A DNA stretch of 42,567 bases from VRUE01 sp047519745 (GTDB taxonomy: Bacteria > Actinomycetota > Thermoleophilia > Solirubrobacterales > 70-9), in contig JAPVSJ010000063.1 in NCBI GenBank assembly GCA_047519745.1, positions 1 through 42,567 of the forward strand, given 5' to 3'. Each line of letters starts with the position of its first letter. The stretch's first letter is position 1. The position numbers and the translations under genes are program-made. This document shows positions 8,409 through 16,006 of this stretch, piece after piece. A model generated the notes under the pieces. The model saw only the letters and a list, made by a program, of their open reading frames with translations. It had not been told where the DNA came from and did not search any database.

Positions 8409-9944
8409 TCACGGCATCGCCTCGATCTCCTCGGCGATCGCCTCCTGGAAGGCCTCGGCGGGGCGCACCCCCGCCCCTTCCGCGCCGGTTTCGTGCTTGG
8501 GGCGCAGCAGCGAGACGCCGGCGCCGACCACCGAGGTCGCCGCCAGCACCCAGAGGGCCGTGTGCATGTTGTGGATGAAGGGGTCGAGCTGGGCGCTCGA
8601 GAGGCCGGCGGCGAGCCCGGAGAAGATCTTGAAGAGGACCGGTTGCGGCACCGCGGCGGTGACGATCGCCAGCACGAAGGCGATCGAGATCACCGCGCCG
8701 GTGTTCTGCAACATCGTGCGGGCGCCGGCGGCGATGCCGCGGCGCTGCACCGGCACGGTTCCCATCATCGCCGCCGTGTTGGGCGAGTTGAACATCCCCG
8801 AGCCGATCCCGACCAGGGCGAGCCAGAGCATGCTCTGCCAGTAGGGGCTGTCGGCCTGCAGCGTCGTCATCAGGGCAAGCGCGGCGGCGCTGACCAGCAT
8901 GCCCAGCGCCGCGAGGGCACGCGAGCCGTGGCGGTCGGCCCAGATGCCGGCCAGGGGCGAGGCGACCAGCATGCCCAGCGCCATCGGGGCCAGCTTGACC
9001 CCGGCCGTGATCGGGTCGTCGCCCTGGGCGCCCTGGAAGTAGAAGACGAAGACGAAGAGCAGGGCGAAGCGGGAGAGGCCGTTGATGAATGCGGCGCCGG
9101 TCGCCGCGGCGAACATGCGGTTGCCGAAGATCGTCAGGTCGAGCATCGGCGCGCGGCCGCGGTGCTCGATCAGGACGAAGAGGGGTAGCAGCACGATGGC
9201 GGCGAGCAGGCTGCCGATGACGAGGGGATCGTCCCAGCCCGAGATGCCGCCGCGCGAGATCCCGTAGACGAGCCCGGTCAGGCCGAGGACGAAGGTGACC
9301 GTGCCGGCGAGGTCGAAGCCGCGGACGGAGTCCCGCCGGGAGAGCTCGCGCAGGATCAGCGCGCTCCAGGCGGCGCCGGCCAGTGCCAGTGGCACGTTGA
9401 ACCAGAAGACCCAGTGCCAGGAGATCGCGACCAGGGCGCCACCGAGGACCGGTCCGAGGACGAGGCCGACGGCGGCGACCATCGTGTTCGTCCCCATCGC
9501 CAGGCCGAGCTCCTCCCTTGGGAAAGCGTCGGTGACCAGAGCCGGACCGTTGGCGAAGATGAAGGCACCGCCGATGCCCTGGACGATTCGCCAGAGGATC
9601 AGCTGCGTGCCGTCGGCGGAGAAGCCGGCGCCGAACGAGGCGACGGCGAAGACGAGGAAGCCGGCGATGAAGGCGTTCTTGCGGCCGAAGAGGTCGGAGA
9701 GCCGCCCGGCCGAGAGGACCAGCACGGTCGAGGCGATCATGTAGGCGAGGATCACCCAGACCAGTTCCAGCAGACTGGTCCCGAGCGCCCGCTCCAGGTC
9801 GGGCAGGGCGATGACGAGAGTGCCCGAGTTGGTGGCGACGAGCAGCATGCCGAGGCTGGTGCAGGAGAGGGCCCACCACTTGTATTGCTCGTGGTCGGCG
9901 GCCACCCCGGCCCGCCCGATTCGTTTCCGCGCCCTCACCTTCAC
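8409..9944 (-). CDS. MFS drug exporter, DHA2 (EmrB/QacA) family
   Basis: About 511 residues from GTG 9944 (GTG 9938 also possible), with the hydrophobic profile of a 14-helix DHA2 transporter. Motif A is GRLSDLFGRKNAF, followed by WRIVQGIGGAFIFANGPALV. Motif C, the drug/proton antiporter signature, is GLVLGPVLGGAL. A typical early motif is TNSGTLVIALPDLERALG. The predicted role is proton-driven efflux of hydrophobic compounds across the cell membrane. The start lies only 12 bases from that of ytoQ on the other strand, so the two promoters must overlap the opposing coding regions or share a tiny control region. Confidence 0.9.
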   Translation of the reverse strand: MKVRARKRIGRAGVAADHEQYKWWALSCTSLGMLLVATNSGTLVIALPDLERALGTSLLELVWVILAYMIASTVLVLSAGRLSDLFGRKNAFIAGFLVFAVASFGAGFSADGTQLILWRIVQGIGGAFIFANGPALVTDAFPREELGLAMGTNTMVAAVGLVLGPVLGGALVAISWHWVFWFNVPLALAGAAWSALILRELSRRDSVRGFDLAGTVTFVLGLTGLVYGISRGGISGWDDPLVIGSLLAAIVLLPLFVLIEHRGRAPMLDLTIFGNRMFAAATGAAFINGLSRFALLFVFVFYFQGAQGDDPITAGVKLAPMALGMLVASPLAGIWADRHGSRALAALGMLVSAAALALMTTLQADSPYWQSMLWLALVGIGSGMFNSPNTAAMMGTVPVQRRGIAAGARTMLQNTGAVISIAFVLAIVTAAVPQPVLFKIFSGLAAGLSSAQLDPFIHNMHTALWVLAATSVVGAGVSLLRPKHETGAEGAGVRPAEAFQEAIAEEIEAMP

Positions 9945-9956
9945 TAGCCTAGAGAC

Positions 9957-10421
9957 GTGGCCGAGCGAACCTGGAGCGTCTACCTCTCCGGCGAGATCCA
10001 CTCCGACTGGCGCGAGCGGATCGAAGCCGGGGTGCGCCAGGCGGGCCTTCCAGTCGCCTTCTCAGCGCCGGTCACCGACCACGCCGCCTCCGACGACGCC
10101 GGGGTCGGCACGCTGGGCGAGGAGAGCGAGCCGTTCTGGCGCGACCACATGGGAGCCGGCGTAAACGCGATCCGCACCCAGACGCTGATCGGCGCGGCCG
10201 ACCTGGTCGTCGTCCGCTTCGGCGACAAATACCGCCAGTGGAATGCCGCCTTCGATGCCGGTTACGCCGCCGCGCTCGGTACGCCCTACGTCACCCTGCA
10301 CGACGCCGAGCTCGACCACGCGCTGAAGGAGGTCGACCGGGCTGCGCAGGGCACGGCGCGCACGGCCGAGCAGGTGGTCGACGTGCTGCGCTACGTGATC
10401 GCGGGCAAGCTGCCCCAGTAG
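9957..10421 (+). CDS. ytoQ: YtoQ family protein
   Basis: A 154-residue protein matching YtoQ over its whole length. The start WSVYLSGEIHSDWRERIE is the family hallmark. It continues with PVAFSAPVTDHAASDD, RTQTLIGAADLVVVRFGDKY and WNAAFDAGYAAALGTPYVTL. The fold resembles nucleoside 2-deoxyribosyltransferase-like Rossmann proteins; the cellular role of YtoQ is not established. The GTG start at 9957 is preceded by only a weak ribosome binding site. Its start faces the divergent MFS gene 12 bases away. Confidence 0.85.
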   Translation: MAERTWSVYLSGEIHSDWRERIEAGVRQAGLPVAFSAPVTDHAASDDAGVGTLGEESEPFWRDHMGAGVNAIRTQTLIGAADLVVVRFGDKYRQWNAAFDAGYAAALGTPYVTLHDAELDHALKEVDRAAQGTARTAEQVVDVLRYVIAGKLPQ

Positions 10422-10424
10422 TTA

Positions 10425-10931
10425 GTGGTTAGTCTGGGGCGCGTGGGGGCTGATGCAAACCGCGAGACGATCGAGCGCTTCTACGCGGCGTTCGGACAGT
10501 GCAACGGCGCCGCGATGACCGCCGAGTACGCCAAGGACGCCCATTTCCGCGATCCCGCCTTCGGCGACCTCGAGGGCGCCGACGTCGGCGCGATGTGGCG
10601 GATGCTGACCAGCCGCGCCACCGACCTGAAGATCGAGCTGCACGAGCACGACGCCGACGAGAAGTCGGGCTCGGCGCACTGGATCGCCCGCTACACGTTC
10701 TCCACCGGCCGCCCCGTCGTCAACGACATCCAGGCGAAGTTCCGCTTCGCCGCCGACGGCAAGATCGCCGACCACGTCGACGAGTTCGACTTCCACCGCT
10801 GGGCCAGCCAGGCCCTCGGCTTCAGCGGCCACCTGGTCGCGCTGCTGCCACCGCTGCGCGCGAAAGCCCGCGCCAAAGCCCTCGATCAGCTCGAGACCTT
10901 CAAGCGCGACGAGACCGGCTCAAGCATCTAG
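10425..10931 (+). CDS. NTF2-like/SnoaL-fold protein
   Basis: Up to 168 residues from GTG 10425; GTG 10443, preceded by CTGGGG, is at least as likely and gives 162 residues. The N-terminus NRETIERFYAAFGQCNGAAM, then AKDAHFRDPAFGDLEGADV, is classic for the ketosteroid-isomerase-like NTF2 superfamily, as are the strands around WIARYTFSTGRP and ADHVDEFDFHRW. Relatives are annotated as limonene-epoxide hydrolase-like or polyketide-cyclase-like, but no specific reaction can be claimed. It follows ytoQ by three bases and may share its transcript. Confidence 0.75.
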   Translation: MVSLGRVGADANRETIERFYAAFGQCNGAAMTAEYAKDAHFRDPAFGDLEGADVGAMWRMLTSRATDLKIELHEHDADEKSGSAHWIARYTFSTGRPVVNDIQAKFRFAADGKIADHVDEFDFHRWASQALGFSGHLVALLPPLRAKARAKALDQLETFKRDETGSSI

Positions 10932-10954
10932 CTCCGCGGCCCAAGTTGCTGGGT

Positions 10955-10977
10955 TTTCCCCACCATGGGGTGGGAAA
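10955..10977 (+). terminator. Hairpin after the NTF2-like gene
   Basis: A 9-bp stem (TTTCCC plus ACC on the left, GGT plus GGGAAA on the right) with one bulged C and an ATGG loop, 24 bases after the stop. No T-run follows, so it is a possible actinobacterial-style terminator only. Confidence 0.4.
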
Positions 10978-11007
10978 TGCCGCAGTCGGCGTCGTCGTCG
11001 GCATTTG

Positions 11008-11021
11008 CGAACATATGTTCG
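11008..11021. promoter_or_regulatory. LexA (SOS) box
   Basis: Perfect 14-bp palindrome CGAACATATGTTCG, matching the Gram-positive LexA consensus (GAAC-N4-GTTC core). It ends one base before the ATG at 11023. The internal TATGTT (11014-11019) is a plausible -10 for a leaderless transcript starting at that ATG, so bound LexA would block initiation directly. Confidence 0.8.
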
Positions 11022-11022
11022 T

Positions 11023-11226
11023 ATGCGCTGGGACGAGCAGCGAACGGAGAACGATCTGCGCCTGCCCGGGGTGGGCGACGGCACGGTTGTGCGCACCTTC
11101 GATGCCCCGGAGGCGATGGGGATCAACTTCCACGAGGTGCGCGCCCGCTCGGCGCTGAACCACGTCCCCGGCGGCCGCTACGGCTTCAGCTGGACGGTCA
11201 ATCCCTTCAGAGGATGCACTCATGCC
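11023..11226 (+). pseudogene. Truncated Rv2578c-like radical SAM protein gene (5' remnant)
   Basis: From ATG 11023 the product begins MRWDEQRTENDLRLPGVGDG and continues with MGINFHEVRARSALNHVPGG and TVNPFRGCTHA. This is the N-terminal pattern of the Rv2578c family of radical SAM proteins. Intact members continue into a CxxxCxxC iron-sulfur cluster motif. Here the sequence leaves the family right after the first cysteine (GCTHAATQHA), so cluster ligands two and three are absent and the enzyme cannot be functional. The rest of the roughly 1-kb gene is missing. A short frame at 11409-11444 ending QEALF could be a trace of the original 3' end, which would imply an internal deletion. The gene sits directly under a LexA box. 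Confidence 0.72.
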
Positions 11227-11327
11227 GCTACCCAACATGCGCCCAGAGCAACGCAAGCTGACGACCCGAGCCGTCCGAGGCTGGGGTCGTGGCCGAGGCA
11301 GGAAGCAAGCAGACGAAAGCGCTTTCT
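11227..11327. other. Non-coding stretch after the truncated gene
   Basis: About 100 bases with no recognisable domain. A 46-codon frame starting at ATG 11222 is rich in Gly and Arg and looks like chance coding. The stretch links the radical SAM remnant to the long hairpin at 11328. Confidence 0.4.
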
Positions 11328-11425
11328 CCGGCGGGTGGCACGGCGGCGGGGGGCCCCCATAGCGGAGGGCGCGCGAAAGCGCGTCCGAGCACATGGGGGA
11401 GGGCCGCCGTGACAGGACCCGCCGG
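11328..11425. other. 98-nt extended hairpin with GNRA tetraloop
   Basis: Four nested perfect stems form one rod. CCGGCGGGT (11328-11336) pairs with ACCCGCCGG (11417-11425). CACGGCGGC (11339-11347) pairs with GCCGCCGTG (11403-11411). CCCCCAT (11354-11360) pairs with ATGGGGG (11393-11399). GGGCGCGC (11367-11374) pairs with GCGCGTCC (11379-11386, one G-T) around a GAAA loop. It lies 15 bases beyond the stop of the convergent DNA ligase gene. It could be a bidirectional terminator, a structural RNA, or a small inverted-repeat element that broke the radical SAM gene. Confidence 0.6.
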
Positions 11426-11440
11426 CCAGGAAGCCCTCTT

Positions 11441-12391
11441 CTAATCCCCCTGGTCAAGCAGGTCGAACGTGCACTCCTTGGGATCTTTGTCGTCCCGGAA
11501 GCGGCGGAAGCGGGCGCCGTGTCGAATTCGTCCGGCAGCCGCATGGTCGTAGCCCACTTCGATGACCAGCTCCGGCCGCAACGCCACCCACTCGAGCTCG
11601 CGCCCGCCGGTCCAGCGACTGGGCTCGGCGGTACCGCTGTCGCCGGTCTCCAGTGGCGCCAGCATCGCGGGCATCGCCCGTTTGGCCTCCATGCTGAAGC
11701 CGGAGATATGGCCGACCGAGCGCAGCTCGTCGCCGTCGTACAGGCCCAGGATCAGCGATCCCACCGTGCCCTCCTCTTTGCCCGGCCGCCAGCCCATCAC
11801 GACGCAGTCGATCTCGCGCTCGCGCTTGATCTTCGCCATCCCCTTGCGCTTGCCTGGGATGTAGGTGGCGTCGAGCTGCTTGGCCATCGTCCCCTCGGTC
11901 TTGCGCAGCCAAACCTCGGCCTGCTCTGGATCCTCGCTCAGCTTCGAGAGCTCGACCTTCGTCTGCTTTGCCAGCGCCTCCAGCCGGGCGCGCCGCTCGC
12001 CGAACGGCGTGTCGAGCAACGCCTCGCTCCCCTCGGCGAGCAGGTCGAAGGCCACGTAGCCGGCCGGGATCTCCTTCGAGAGCAGGTTTATCCGCGACTC
12101 GGCCGGGTGGATGCGCTGCTGCAGTGCGTCGAATTCGAGGTTGCCCTCGGCGTCGCGGATGACCAGCTCGCCGTCGAGCACGTAGCGGCCGGGGGCGAAG
12201 CTCAGCTCGGGGAAGTAGCGGGTCAGGTCCTTGCCGCCGCGCGACTGGATGTAGGCGTCCTCGCCGTCGACGAAGACGATCGCACGGAATCCGTCGAGCT
12301 TCTGCTCGTAGGCCCACTCCTCGCCCTCGGGCAGTTGCTTGCGCGTCAGCGCGAGCTGGGGCTTGATCGGCGGCGAGAGCGGCAGGGTCAC
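11441..12391 (-). CDS. ligC: ATP-dependent DNA ligase (LigC-like)
   Basis: 316 residues. Motif I with the AMP-accepting lysine is YEQKLDGFRA (K31). It is followed by the family elements DGELVIRDAEGN, VAFDLLAEG, EGTMAKQLD and KIKRE, which make up the nucleotidyltransferase core. A C-terminal OB-fold part (GWRPGKEEGTVGSLILGLYD and LRPELVIEVGYDH) follows. The length matches LigC of mycobacteria, an ATP-dependent accessory ligase used in repair rather than replication. No LigD polymerase or nuclease domain is fused and no ku gene is visible here. The start is a GTG overlapping the stop of the ABC ATPase gene (GTGA, 12388-12391), so it is the last cistron of the transporter operon. Confidence 0.88.
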   Translation of the reverse strand: MTLPLSPPIKPQLALTRKQLPEGEEWAYEQKLDGFRAIVFVDGEDAYIQSRGGKDLTRYFPELSFAPGRYVLDGELVIRDAEGNLEFDALQQRIHPAESRINLLSKEIPAGYVAFDLLAEGSEALLDTPFGERRARLEALAKQTKVELSKLSEDPEQAEVWLRKTEGTMAKQLDATYIPGKRKGMAKIKREREIDCVVMGWRPGKEEGTVGSLILGLYDGDELRSVGHISGFSMEAKRAMPAMLAPLETGDSGTAEPSRWTGGRELEWVALRPELVIEVGYDHAAAGRIRHGARFRRFRDDKDPKECTFDLLDQGD

Positions 12392-14040
12392 GCTGCAGAT
12401 GATCCCCGACGGGCGCGAGATTCGCGCGGGTCGGGGACGGGCACCGCCGCGAGCAGGGTCTTCGTATAGGCGTCGCTGGGCCGCTCGCAGACCTGGTCGG
12501 CGGGCCCCTGCTCGACGATCTTGCCGTCGTGCATGACGGCGATCCGGTCAGAGACGTGGCGGACGACGCCGATGTCGTGGGCGACGAAGACGTAGGTCAG
12601 CCCGAACTCCTCCTGGAGGTCGGACAGCAGGGCGAGGATCTGGGCGCGGATCGAGACGTCGAGGGCCGAGACCGGCTCGTCGGCGACGATCAGCTTCGGC
12701 CGCAGCGCAAGGGCGCGGGCGATCCCGACCCGCTGTCGCTGCCCGCCGGAGAACTCGTGCGGGTAGCGGTCGTAGTGCTCGGGGGAGAGGCCGACCCGCT
12801 CCAGCAGCTCCTGAACCTGACGGCGCAGCTCGGCCCCCGCGGCACGGTCCTGGACCCGCAGGGGCTCGCCGACGATCTGCCCGATCCGCTTGCGCGGGTT
12901 GAGCGAGGCGTAGGGGTCCTGGAAGACCATCTGCATCTCGGGGCGCAGCGGCCGCATCTGGCGGCGCGAGAGGCCGGCGATCTCGCGGCCCTCGAAGCGG
13001 ACCGAGCCCGCGGTCGGTCGCAGCAGCTGCAGAACGGCCCGCGAGAGCGTCGACTTGCCGCTGCCCGACTCGCCCACCAATCCGAGCGTTTCGCCGTGAT
13101 CGACACTGAAGCTGACCCCGTCGACCGCGCGCACCTGGTCGACTTCGCGGTCGAACAGCAGCCCGCGCTTGACCGGGAAGTGCTTGACCAGATCGGTCAC
13201 CTCGAGCAGCGCCCCCGTGTTCCGGGCAGGCCGCAGCGGCGGAGCCTGGTCGAGCCGCACGACGGCGCCGAGCAGCTTGCGCGTGTAGGGGTCCTCGGTC
13301 GCGTAGAAGACGTCGTCGAGCTCGCCCCGCTCGACGATCTTGCCCTCGTGCATGACCAGCACCCGGTCGGCCATTTCGGCGACGACGCCGAAGTCGTGGG
13401 TGATCAGGATCGTCGCCAGACCGCGCTCGCGGTTCAGCGTCCGCAGCAGCTCGAGGATCTGCGCCTGGACCGTCACGTCGAGCGCCGTCGTCGGCTCGTC
13501 GGCGATCAGCACCTCCGGCTCCAGGGTCAGCGCCATCGCGATCATCGCCCGCTGGCGCATCCCCCCGGAGAACTCGTGCGGATAGCGGTCGGCGCGCCGC
13601 TCGGGATCCGGCAGCCCGACCGACCCCAGCAGCTCGACCGCCCGCTCGCGCGCAGCGCTGCGGCTGACCTGCGGGCGGTGCGCCCGGATCGCCTCGACCA
13701 GCTGGTCGCCGACCCGGTGCACAGGGTTGAACGAGGTCATCGGGTCCTGGAAGACCATCGCGATCCGCTCGCCGCGCACCTCGCGCAGCTCCTCCTCGCC
13801 GGCGCCGATCAGCTCGCTGTCGCCCAGCTTCACCGAGCCCTCGATGCTCGCATTGGCGGATCGGGTGAGGCCGATGATCGTCTGCGCGGTGACGCTCTTG
13901 CCCGAGCCCGACTCGCCGACGATCGCCAACACCTCCCCGGCCGCGAGCTCGAAGGAGACGCCGTCCACCGCCCGCACCGGGCCGGCTTCGGTGGCGAAGC
14001 TGACCCGCAGGTCATCGATGCTGAGCAGCGGCTCGCTCAT
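12388..14040 (-). CDS. Dipeptide/oligopeptide ABC transporter, fused two-domain ATPase
   Basis: 550 residues with two complete nucleotide-binding domains. The first has Walker A GESGSGKS, signature FSGGMRQRAMI and Walker B LIADEPTTALD. The second has GESGSGKS, FSGGQRQRVGIA and IVADEPVSALD. Each is followed by the oligopeptide-transporter C-terminal segment. This corresponds to DppD and DppF joined in one chain, as in GsiA/YejF-type proteins. It energises import by the permeases encoded just upstream. The ATG overlaps the permease stop by four bases. Its own stop overlaps the start of the DNA ligase gene. Confidence 0.93.
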   Translation of the reverse strand: MSEPLLSIDDLRVSFATEAGPVRAVDGVSFELAAGEVLAIVGESGSGKSVTAQTIIGLTRSANASIEGSVKLGDSELIGAGEEELREVRGERIAMVFQDPMTSFNPVHRVGDQLVEAIRAHRPQVSRSAARERAVELLGSVGLPDPERRADRYPHEFSGGMRQRAMIAMALTLEPEVLIADEPTTALDVTVQAQILELLRTLNRERGLATILITHDFGVVAEMADRVLVMHEGKIVERGELDDVFYATEDPYTRKLLGAVVRLDQAPPLRPARNTGALLEVTDLVKHFPVKRGLLFDREVDQVRAVDGVSFSVDHGETLGLVGESGSGKSTLSRAVLQLLRPTAGSVRFEGREIAGLSRRQMRPLRPEMQMVFQDPYASLNPRKRIGQIVGEPLRVQDRAAGAELRRQVQELLERVGLSPEHYDRYPHEFSGGQRQRVGIARALALRPKLIVADEPVSALDVSIRAQILALLSDLQEEFGLTYVFVAHDIGVVRHVSDRIAVMHDGKIVEQGPADQVCERPSDAYTKTLLAAVPVPDPRESRARRGSSAA

Positions 14041-14993
14041 TGCGCCGAGGTCCCCAATTTGACCCGTGGGTCGAGGTAGGCGTAGGCGACGTCGACCAGG
14101 GCGTTGAAGAGGACGATGAAGAAGGCGCCGAAGAGCGTGATCGCCATGATCGGCGGCAGGTCGAGGTTGAGCAGCGATTCGTAGGCGTACTGGCCGATGC
14201 CGTTGAGGTTGAAGATGCCCTCGACCAGGATCGCGCCGCCGAGCAGGGCGCCGAAGTCGAGGCCGAAGAGGGTGACGATCGGGACGAGCGAGTTGCGCAG
14301 CACGTGGTGGGTCATCACCTGGCGCTCGCTCAACCCCTTGGCCCGCGCGGTGCGCACGTAGTCCTCGTCCATCGCGTCGAGCATGTTCGAACGCAGCACG
14401 CGGCTGTAGAAGCCGACGTAGACGATCGCCAGGGTGACCCAGGGAAGGATCAGGTGGTTGGCCCACTCGAGCGGGTTTTCGGTGAGCCCCACGTACCCGC
14501 CCGAGGGGAAGATTTCGAGTTCGTAGGTGAGGTAGTTGAGGAGGAGCGCGGCAAGCCAGAAGACCGGCACCGAGATGCCGGCGACGGCGACGATCGTCAG
14601 CGCCCGGTCGAGCAGCCCACCCGCCCTGACGGCCGAGAGGTAACCGAAGAGGATGCCGAAGAACATCCAGATAACGGCGGCGCCGATGCAGAGCGAGAAG
14701 GTCGCGGGAATGCCTTCGACGATCCGTTCGTCGACGTTTTCTTCCGTTTCGTAGGAGATGACGTCGCCGCTGAAGATGTTGCCCATCATCGTCAGGTACT
14801 GCTGCGGCAGGGGGTCGTCGAAGCCCCATTCCTTGGTGATGCTGGCGACGAGTTGCGGAGATGCCGAGCGGCCGGCCATCTGGCGCGCCGGATCGGCGTT
14901 GGGGATGACGTTGAAGATGACGAAGACCAGCACCGAGACGGCGAAGAGGACTGCGGCCATCCCGGCGAGGCGCCTGATGACGAAGCGGGCCAT
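14037..14993 (-). CDS. Oligopeptide ABC transporter permease, DppB type
   Basis: 318 residues, start ATG 14993. It begins with the typical DppB/OppB N-terminus FVIRRLAGMAAVLFAVSVL and has about six membrane helices. The binding-protein-dependent permease EAA-like loop is YVRTARAKGLSERQV, the contact point for the ATPase. With the DppC-type partner it forms the membrane channel. A four-base ATGA overlap joins it to the genes on both sides, so expression is coupled. Confidence 0.93.
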   Translation of the reverse strand: MARFVIRRLAGMAAVLFAVSVLVFVIFNVIPNADPARQMAGRSASPQLVASITKEWGFDDPLPQQYLTMMGNIFSGDVISYETEENVDERIVEGIPATFSLCIGAAVIWMFFGILFGYLSAVRAGGLLDRALTIVAVAGISVPVFWLAALLLNYLTYELEIFPSGGYVGLTENPLEWANHLILPWVTLAIVYVGFYSRVLRSNMLDAMDEDYVRTARAKGLSERQVMTHHVLRNSLVPIVTLFGLDFGALLGGAILVEGIFNLNGIGQYAYESLLNLDLPPIMAITLFGAFFIVLFNALVDVAYAYLDPRVKLGTSAQ

Positions 14994-16006
14994 CAGACGG
15001 GGGTTCCCTCGGGCTCGGCGATTCCGGCGTGGGCCTCGAGTCGCAGCTTCGCCTTCGGGTCGAGCGCGTCGCGCAGGCCGTCGGCGAAGACGTTGACCGA
15101 GAGCACTGTGAGCAGCAGCATCGTGCCGGGAATGACGGTGAGCAGCGGCGAGCTGGTGATCAGTTCGAAGCCGTCGGCGACCATCGTTCCCCAGGAGGTG
15201 TTGGGCGGTTGCACGCCGACGCCGAGGAAGGAGAGGATCGACTCGAGCAGCATGCTGTTGGCGATCCCGATCGCGAAGAAGACGATCACGGTCGAGAGCA
15301 GGTTCGGCAACAGCTCGCCGAACATCACCCGCGGCGGGCCCGCCCCCTGCGACACGGCGGCCTCGACGAACTCCTTCTCGCGCAGGGCCAGGACCTCGCC
15401 GCGGATCGGCCGCGCCACGTAGGGCGTGTAGACGACGCCGATGACCAGGATCGGGATCCAGATCGAGCCGCCGGAGAGGTGGAGGGGGCCGACTTGCAGT
15501 CCGCCGACCGCGAGGCTGAGCCCGAGGGCGATCGCCAGCAGGGTCACCGGGAAGGCCCAGATCACGTCCATGGTCCTTGCGATCACGGCATCTGCCCAGC
15601 CGCGGTAGTAGCCGGCGAGGAGGCCGAGGACCGTTCCCAGCAGCGTCGTGATCAGCGCCGCGACTAAGCCGATGAAGAGCGAGGTCCGCCCGCCGTACAT
15701 CAGCCGCACCATCTCGTCGCGGCCGAGGCTGCCGTCGGCGCCGAGGAAGAACTTGCCGCCGGCTCCGAGCCAGAGCGGGCCGACCGGCTTTCCTTCACGG
15801 TTGACGACTTCGCGCTTCTCGCCGCCGACCTCGACCTTCTGCAGCGTGTGGGTCGCGTTTGGGCTGGTGTCGGCTACCTGGTCGGCCCACAGTGGCGCCG
15901 CGAGGGCGAAGACGACGATCGCGAGGAAGAGGCCGCCGAAGCCGAGTGCGACCCGGTTGCGCCGCAGCCGCCGGTAGGCCAGATACCAGGGGCTGCGCCC
16001 CTCCAT
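14993..16006 (-). CDS. Oligopeptide ABC transporter permease, DppC type
   Basis: 337 residues. A first helix (VALGFGGLFLAIVVFALAA) precedes a long extracytoplasmic loop containing GPLWLGAGGKFFLGADGSLG. This is the OppC/DppC loop where LGTDxxGRD-type sequence is usual; here it reads LGADGSLGRDEM. The EAA-like segment is VLALREKEFVEAAVSQGAGP. It pairs with the DppB-type protein. The start overlaps the solute-binding protein's stop by one base. Confidence 0.92.
   Translation of the reverse strand: MEGRSPWYLAYRRLRRNRVALGFGGLFLAIVVFALAAPLWADQVADTSPNATHTLQKVEVGGEKREVVNREGKPVGPLWLGAGGKFFLGADGSLGRDEMVRLMYGGRTSLFIGLVAALITTLLGTVLGLLAGYYRGWADAVIARTMDVIWAFPVTLLAIALGLSLAVGGLQVGPLHLSGGSIWIPILVIGVVYTPYVARPIRGEVLALREKEFVEAAVSQGAGPPRVMFGELLPNLLSTVIVFFAIGIANSMLLESILSFLGVGVQPPNTSWGTMVADGFELITSSPLLTVIPGTMLLLTVLSVNVFADGLRDALDPKAKLRLEAHAGIAEPEGTPV

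Noticed and set aside
8350..9879. A 509-codon minus-strand frame within the DHA2 exporter
   Set aside because: Arg/Pro/His-rich shadow of the exporter, with no family motif.
11328..11425. Retron msd-like hairpin
   Set aside because: No reverse transcriptase gene lies nearby and no msr-like partner or branching guanosine context is seen.
12388..14829. An 813-codon frame suggesting a permease-ATPase fusion
   Set aside because: The extra N-terminal part is the wrong frame of the DppB-type permease; the real ATPase starts at 14040.
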